From Trichinella spiralis (Eukaryota > Nematoda > Enoplea > Trichinellida > Trichinellidae): DNA of 64,000 nt. Positions 58,042 through 64,000 of the stretch are shown one piece after another. How positions within the stretch are numbered: position 1 is the first letter of the stretch; each line of letters starts with the position of its first letter. The notes beneath the pieces are model-generated. The model saw nothing but the letters and a program-made list of their open reading frames with translations, did no database searches and had not been told where the DNA came from. The stretch spans positions 19,605,081 through 19,669,080 of the forward strand of contig CM012953.1 of assembly GCA_000181795.3 (NCBI GenBank), written 5' to 3'. A program made the position numbers and the translations under genes.

Positions 58042-61000
58042 TTAAGTACTGCTATCCATAGTTTCAGCAAATGGGCACTGACTCGCGGATTGGTGCAAAC
58101 CTGTGCATACAATTTTAGGTTGACTAATCGAATCCCAAGATGTGTTCAAGCCAGTATCGCACATGTCAGCTAGTGTGCATGGGATTATTTCTTTTCGTCG
58201 AAATTGATACAACAATCCTCTAGCCTAAAAGTGAATAAAAATTAATAACAAAAATATTTGATTGAAAAAAACAAGCAACAAACAAACATATAAACACCTA
58301 CTTTGGATAAAATTGTATGCACGTCCATTTGCATTGACAAAGAATTGAAGTGCAACAGCACTTCGTCGTGAGTCATTTTTTCACTAATCACATTCTCACC
58401 GTAGATGGTCATTATGGCCAAAGCGACGAACAGGTGAAAATAATTTGTACCGTAGCCGGTCCAACTTGCTTCCCAAATGAACAGCGCATCATCGTTTTCA
58501 AATTCTCTTTTGAACCACAGCAACAGCCAACGATGAGCAAACAACAGCTGAAGTGCATCATTACCCAAACTTTTCAAATAATTATACAACTCAACATCCA
58601 TCAACTGAAGTAAATCAACCAATCGTTCCTAGACATTAAACGACAATTAAATAGAAATTTTATTATTAAAAATTAACAAACAAACAAAACATTACAAAAT
58701 ATACTTTTTATAACTTCCTGTTCAACATGCTTTTCAGACTATTATAATAGATGTTCTATTTTCATATATGATATTAATTCCAATTTTAATAAGTATTTAT
58801 TTATTTACCAAACTGTTTTCCATGCATAAACCGCTTCTGGAAGAATTTTTATATATGGAACGCTGAATGAGACCAACAAAACACCAGAATGTGCTCACTT
58901 CTTCTTGAATTATATACAATAACGGTGACAAAAGATCTGACATGCCTTGAACGTATCCAATTTGAGGATTGAAAATCGCATAATTGAGTAGTATATTTCT
59001 AAATTGTCAAATTCATTACTTATTTATTAGAATTAATTCAATTATAATAAATACCTCATGATTTCCAAGTTTGGATTTTCATCACCGTTGTAAAAAAGTT
59101 TATCACGGTCCGTTCGAATAACATCCTTTTGTACAGACAGTTCAATGCTTTTCCAATTTTTGTGAGCTTGAGAAATGTGCTTTTTCACTCTGAAAATATC
59201 AATGGAAATCATTTATTTGTAAAAATACTGTTTCCATAATTTATGAAAAAGCAATAGATATTCTTCAAATACCTCTGTTTTCGAATATTTTGATATTCAA
59301 TAAATAGATCATTTCTTATATGTTCCCGCTGCTCTCTTGTCGAGTTCCAAGGATAGACACCTAACAGAAATGTCCACGCTTCACGACGTAGTGAAGGTTC
59401 AATTCCACAAAAAAATATTGCCTGAAAATAAAATATTATTGAATATAATTGCAAATAAAAGTTTTCTAAATGTAACGTACCTTTTTAATAAGTTCTTCGT
59501 CAACAATTTTATCAGCATTAATACAATTTCTCCAAAATTCCCACGTCACTTTGTCATACAAACCTTCTTCAGGGTGTTGTTCCAACTTTTGCAGCTGTGG
59601 ACGAACCACAAAAAATTGAAAATAATTTGTACTCATCGAATTTTCCTGAAAATAATGCAGAATTCTATCGCCATGAAAACTACACAGCACTGAAAAATGT
59701 GAGCATTACGAATATGTCTTGAATGAAAATAAATAAAATGTGAAATTTGATTTGTTCTACAATTTCCGTGGCTGTAATTTTTGATTTGTTGCTCACTTCA
59801 GTTCTTTATTTAAAATATCATTGATTTAACTGTTTAATAAACTGGTGGTTTTCCAAAGTTTCCGTATATACAACTAAATATATCATATTGATCGAATTTT
59901 ATGGAAAGATTTTATCCATCTCACTCATCATACTGAAATAAAATAAATGATAAATTGAAAACTATCTATAGTTTACGTTTAATCGTATTTTTTATAACAA
60001 AATGTACATTATTGTATCATTTCAGTTATTAATATAAATAAAATTTTCAATAAATTAAGTTTCAATGAACCATTGCATCAATAAACAGTTTGCGTGCAAC
60101 GGATAGAGGCATCAAATACTCACGTAAAATTTATTTGCTTTTGAACGAAGCACATTCCATTGTTCAAAAACTTTTACCAATTTATCCAAACCACCATTAT
60201 GAAAGTAAAATATTTTATATTGGCTTGCATGATTTGCTATCACCAGCTGTCCACAGGTCCCATCTGCACTACTGAAGAATACTCGCAGCACTTTCATGGC
60301 ACCTATTCAAAATGATGAATGTTATGGAATACACGAAATCAATTATATAAAAAGTATAATGTAACTAAAAATTGCTTTTCATTTATGAAAAATAAAAACG
60401 ATCCATTGCGATGAAACAAAAAGAAGAAGTTACCTAAATCAACAGCAAACAGATGAGAGTTGTGCTTTTCCACTGTTGTAGAATTTTCTTCATCATTGTC
60501 TTTTGTGTCGGCTAAATCTTCTTCTGGAATAATCATATTGTGTTCCATGGCAAACTTTTCCGCTGGTCTGTTGATTTCTTCAAAATTTTTAATACTCATC
60601 AACAATGGCTTTGTGTACAAAGATTCCTCCCGAAAAGAGACATCCTCAGTTATTTCGCTGGAAGAACTGTATGGTGAGCTAGAATCTTCACGTTTGAGCT
60701 CTTCTTGCTCTTGTAAATAATCTGGCTCTTCATCAGAAGTGGATGGTGTATTATTTGTAATGGAACGTTGATTTGCTGAACTTGGACTAGACAAACAATT
60801 TTCCAGTGTCGAATCGTCCGTCTTACCAGAACGCTTCTCACCGTTTGACTTAAATTTTCCAAAATTAAAATAAAACAAAATAAAATAAAGACAAAATAAT
60901 GAAGTATTTTATACCCTTATTACACTTTGATCAATGTATATATCAGAAGATACTGACGTTTTGCGGAATTCTGTTGATTCTTTTGACAAAGAATAACTGC

Positions 61001-62678
61001 TATCACTGCTTGATAATTTGTTCTGATTCTAAATCATAATTCTTTTAAAATTGTTTTTAAATTATTAAAAAATAACACAATTAGTAGCAACGAAGTTTCA
61101 GAGTAACAAGTTGGACTTTATAAAATATTTGTAACTTCATTTTTAAATTTTGGATCTCAATATTACTGGAATTCAGTCGTAATTAGTAATCAGAAAATTA
61201 ACAAAATTTGCTTCTTATGGTGCTTCACAATTTATTATATTTGTAATTTTTTATAATGCATTTTGATAATCGATAATATAATTTTATAATTGATAGACAA
61301 ACAAACGGTATTGATAAAGTAATATGACTATTTACAAAGTATATATAATTCTCACCAAATTATCTCGCAAATGCCTCAACTTTATTCGTTCTTCGGAATG
61401 CTGTTCATTATTCTGTCCTCCTTGAGGTGTAAGGGTATTTAGCCGACCAGGATACTTTTCCAAAGATTTATTAGGACACCATTGAAGTATTAATGTGAAT
61501 CCAGATACCTTAAATTGTTGTTTTCACAGTTGGAATTTTAATACAAAAGATAATCTTTTCATTGAGTAATAACAAAACATCTTTTCTATAACATTAAAGT
61601 AAGATTTTTGTAAAAATAACGAAAAAAGAGAACATAATAAACCATTTGTAAAGTGGAAAATTGAAAACAACTTTACTTCATTTTTTTGAGATGATAACGT
61701 AAAATATCCAGGACAATGTTCAACTTTATTTGTCGCAGTCACAGTATGAACACAGACGTTGTTTTTTGTGTAAATAAGATCTCCATCTTTTGCAAAAAAT
61801 TTGTTAGCTTCAACTGAAAAAGTCAGTAATATTTTCATTAACTCATTTCACAAAATACCGTTTCATTAATTAATACAAGTCATCTGTTATTTTAATGTGA
61901 CTTGAATTTAATGAATTTGAGAAAATTTATTAAAAATAAATGCACTTGTAAACTCAATTTATTATTTACATAAATTTGAAGTACACACAATTTGCAAACA
62001 TCAATCAGCTGTAGCTTTTGAATTCATAAAGGGGATAATGTTCTTTTTTATTAAATAATGTTCACACATGTGCAGAATGGTATAAAGGAGCATAGTTAAA
62101 TTGTGCATTGATTTTTCAGCTGTTTTGATAAAGATGAATAAGATTTTACGTTTTATCCTTTTAATGCGATGTGCACTTGCACAGAGACAAAATTAATATT
62201 GATCGTTTGAGAGTATTAGATGTTGAATGTGTGAAGTTGCGGTATTGCTAGTTTACAAGAAGATTTTATTCTAGATGATATCAGAAAAATCATTTTTACA
62301 AATCAGTTCTGTAAAATGATTAATTATAAAAGTATACTTTTACAAAATCATTCTAAATTAATAAAATATTCAATTAAATTTTTTAATTCAGTAATTGTTT
62401 GATTCTAAAAAGATTACATTTTCATATTGAACTTTAGTATCAAATATTTGGAAAATTTATTCAAATTATATAAAAAGGAAAAAATTTTTTAATGAAAGAT
62501 ATTAAACTATTAACAGAATATTTATTTGTTTAGAAAATTGAAAAGCTTCAATTTTATGAAATTGCTGTAAAATAAATTTATAAAATAACTTACAAAATTT
62601 CAGAGAATGCAGCACATCAGTAGCTTTTTCAGATGCTTTTTTCAAAAGTTCACCGAATTTTTGAACTTCTATAGGCAT
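58042..62678 (-). CDS. TBC1D16: TBC1D16-type Rab GTPase-activating protein
   Basis: Twelve exons join in phase: 62678-62594, 61813-61677, 61508-61356, 61028-60924, 60848-60434, 60302-60124, 59645-59481, 59421-59273, 59189-59055, 58998-58809, 58628-58302 and 58224-58042, giving 740 residues against about 767 in human TBC1D16. The N-terminus (FGELLKKASEKATDVL, LIYTKNNVCVH, HCPGYFTL) aligns with the human start. A Ser/Glu-rich middle is followed by QYKIFYFHNGGLDKL, a hallmark of the TBC1D15/16/17 group. The TBC domain begins near residue 413 (IFFCGIEPSLRREAW) and keeps the arginine finger in DVIRTDR and the glutamine finger in YVQGMSDL, so GAP activity on Rabs is expected; human TBC1D16 acts on Rab4A in receptor recycling. 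The C-terminal ARGLLYQFRR and IPCTLADMC are TBC1D16-specific. TTTTTAG lies about 40 bases upstream of the ATG. Confidence 0.94.
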
Positions 62679-64000
62679 ATTTGAGTGAAGTTTAAATAAA
62701 TTTGTAAAACAAAATTATCCACTAAAAAGCTGAAAATTTTAAATAAAAATGCCGATGAAGCTGATGAGAAACATCCGCTACAAAGCAGCTTCAGTCGATG
62801 CTGCGGACAAACAAGAAGCAGCATGGGTTTGAGGAAAATAAGCAGCAACTCTGTGCTTCCACCTACAGACTGAATTTCTATTGACGTGACGTGTCAGCTG
62901 TAAGAATCGAAATAATCGATATAAAATGATTGCAGAGCATATATAGTAGTATATGGTAAGCGTTCATTTTATCTATGAGCTTGTCGTTATGCAAAGAAAG
63001 ATGCGCATGTTCAATCATTCATCTGACACAGCCATGTTCAGCAAACAAGCATTTCACGGGCAATTGATTTTCTTTTCTTCTTCTCCTAGTTTTTTTCTTA
63101 ATTTGACAAAAATTTAATCTTCGATTATTTAATGTCAATTAATAAACTAATTTTGACATTAAAAGTGATTATCAGGAAAAATATTGTTTCTTGCCTAATA
63201 GCACAAAAAATCGCTATCTTTAACATGTGGTATCATGCAGATATTATTAAAACAATGCTGCTAATCAATAAATTAAGAGAAATATTTGAATTCAAATATT
63301 CAAACGGTAAAATATTTATTTGCACTTAATTTTGAGCATGTTAACCATTTTTGCTTTTTTGAATCTTTTACCAAATTCTATCGATCATGTGTATCATGAG
63401 TAACTTTGAAATTTATTATGTCCAACAAAATAAACAACAAATTGCATGTTTCAACATTAAAAATAATTAAAAAATATCTATAGTTGCAAAGCAAAATTTA
63501 TTCAGCAAGCAATCCAATTAAAGGGTTTAAAATTTATTTAAAAAGCAAAGATAAGATGAGATAATTCTACAAAAGCGAGGAGACTTTATTTCAAATTTCT
63601 CTGAAGCATATTTATGTTACTACAAAAAATAAGAAAATTAATTTTGTTTTGAACATTACAAAAGCTTGGAATGCAAATTTCTTATTAACTAAGTGTACAA
63701 TGCATAGCATACAATAAAAATGCACTTTTAAAGAAAGTGAGTAGCGCATGACTATAAAAAGTTTGCATTTTGATTCATAAGAATGTTAGGCTTTTTTTAA
63801 TAAAGTATTTTCTTTTATATGAACTAGCTATTAAATAAACAATGCTCTGCAGCAAATGCATTTAAATGTGCGTTTAAAGTAATCCATTGCTTATAAGAAA
63901 TACTCTGATTATTGAAGTGGCGCGTTTTTTTAAAGATAATGCTCTACAAAATTTGTACTAATCTTTTTTAAGTCTAGCTTTCTAACTTTTTACCCAAGCT
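62679..64000. promoter_or_regulatory. Upstream region of TBC1D16, no gene seen
   Basis: A less AT-rich patch at about 62750-62880 lies just upstream of the TBC1D16 start and is a likely promoter or 5' UTR. It contains a 27-codon plus-strand frame (62749-62832) that I do not call as a gene. The remainder to the window end is AT-rich without a supported feature. Confidence 0.4.

Noticed and set aside
62749-62832. 27-codon plus-strand frame starting MPMKLMRNIRYK
   Set aside because: It sits in the probable TBC1D16 promoter or 5' UTR, with no acceptor, homology or downstream exon.

Overview
This window looks like nuclear DNA from a small invertebrate animal. It is strongly AT-rich, with many short introns (about 45-75 bp) mixed with long, microsatellite-rich ones. 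Every confident gene has a splice-acceptor-like AG shortly upstream of its start codon, as expected where mRNAs receive a trans-spliced leader. The protein sequences, such as the PHOX2 homeodomain with an EEIA rather than EELA helix-2 segment, fit a nematode best, possibly an early-branching one. Other trans-splicing animals cannot be excluded from sequence alone.

Layout from left to right. (1) 36-2692, minus: a complete five-exon PHOX2/CEH-17 homeobox gene. (2) 2693-5578: its upstream region, with a GC-richer block and a palindromic homeodomain-like site, plus an orphan pair of coding-looking minus-strand exons (4093-4549). (3) 5579-14370, minus: an ATP8A/TAT-1 type P4-ATPase (phosphatidylserine flippase) in about 30 short exons. 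(4) 16059-18729, minus: nucleoporin Nup93. (5) 19180-24208, plus: a DHX30-type DEAH/DEVH RNA helicase, head to head with Nup93. (6) 24813-27022, minus: the WD40 histone chaperone RBBP4/LIN-53. (7) 27-42 kb: a gene-poor interval with candidate non-coding 5' exons, an unrecognised four-exon minus-strand gene model (34444-36863), a perfect CRE and a compact GC-rich structured element. (8) 42250-55970, plus: a complete AF4/FMR2 (AFF, lilliputian) family gene in 15 exons. (9) 58042-62678, minus: a complete TBC1D16 Rab-GAP gene in 12 exons. (10) 62679-64000: no gene seen.

The genes form no pathway or operon: a neural transcription factor, a lipid flippase, a nuclear pore scaffold, an RNA helicase, a chromatin subunit, a transcription-elongation scaffold and a membrane-traffic regulator sit together. 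I see no transposase, reverse transcriptase, virus-like element, tRNA, rRNA or CRISPR array. Exon boundaries for PHOX2, Nup93, DHX30, RBBP4, AFF and TBC1D16 were set by hand from splice sites and checked for continuous reading phase. The flippase exons were placed less exactly. The features I cannot identify are the structured element at 41353-41470, the unknown minus-strand gene near 35 kb and a few orphan exons.
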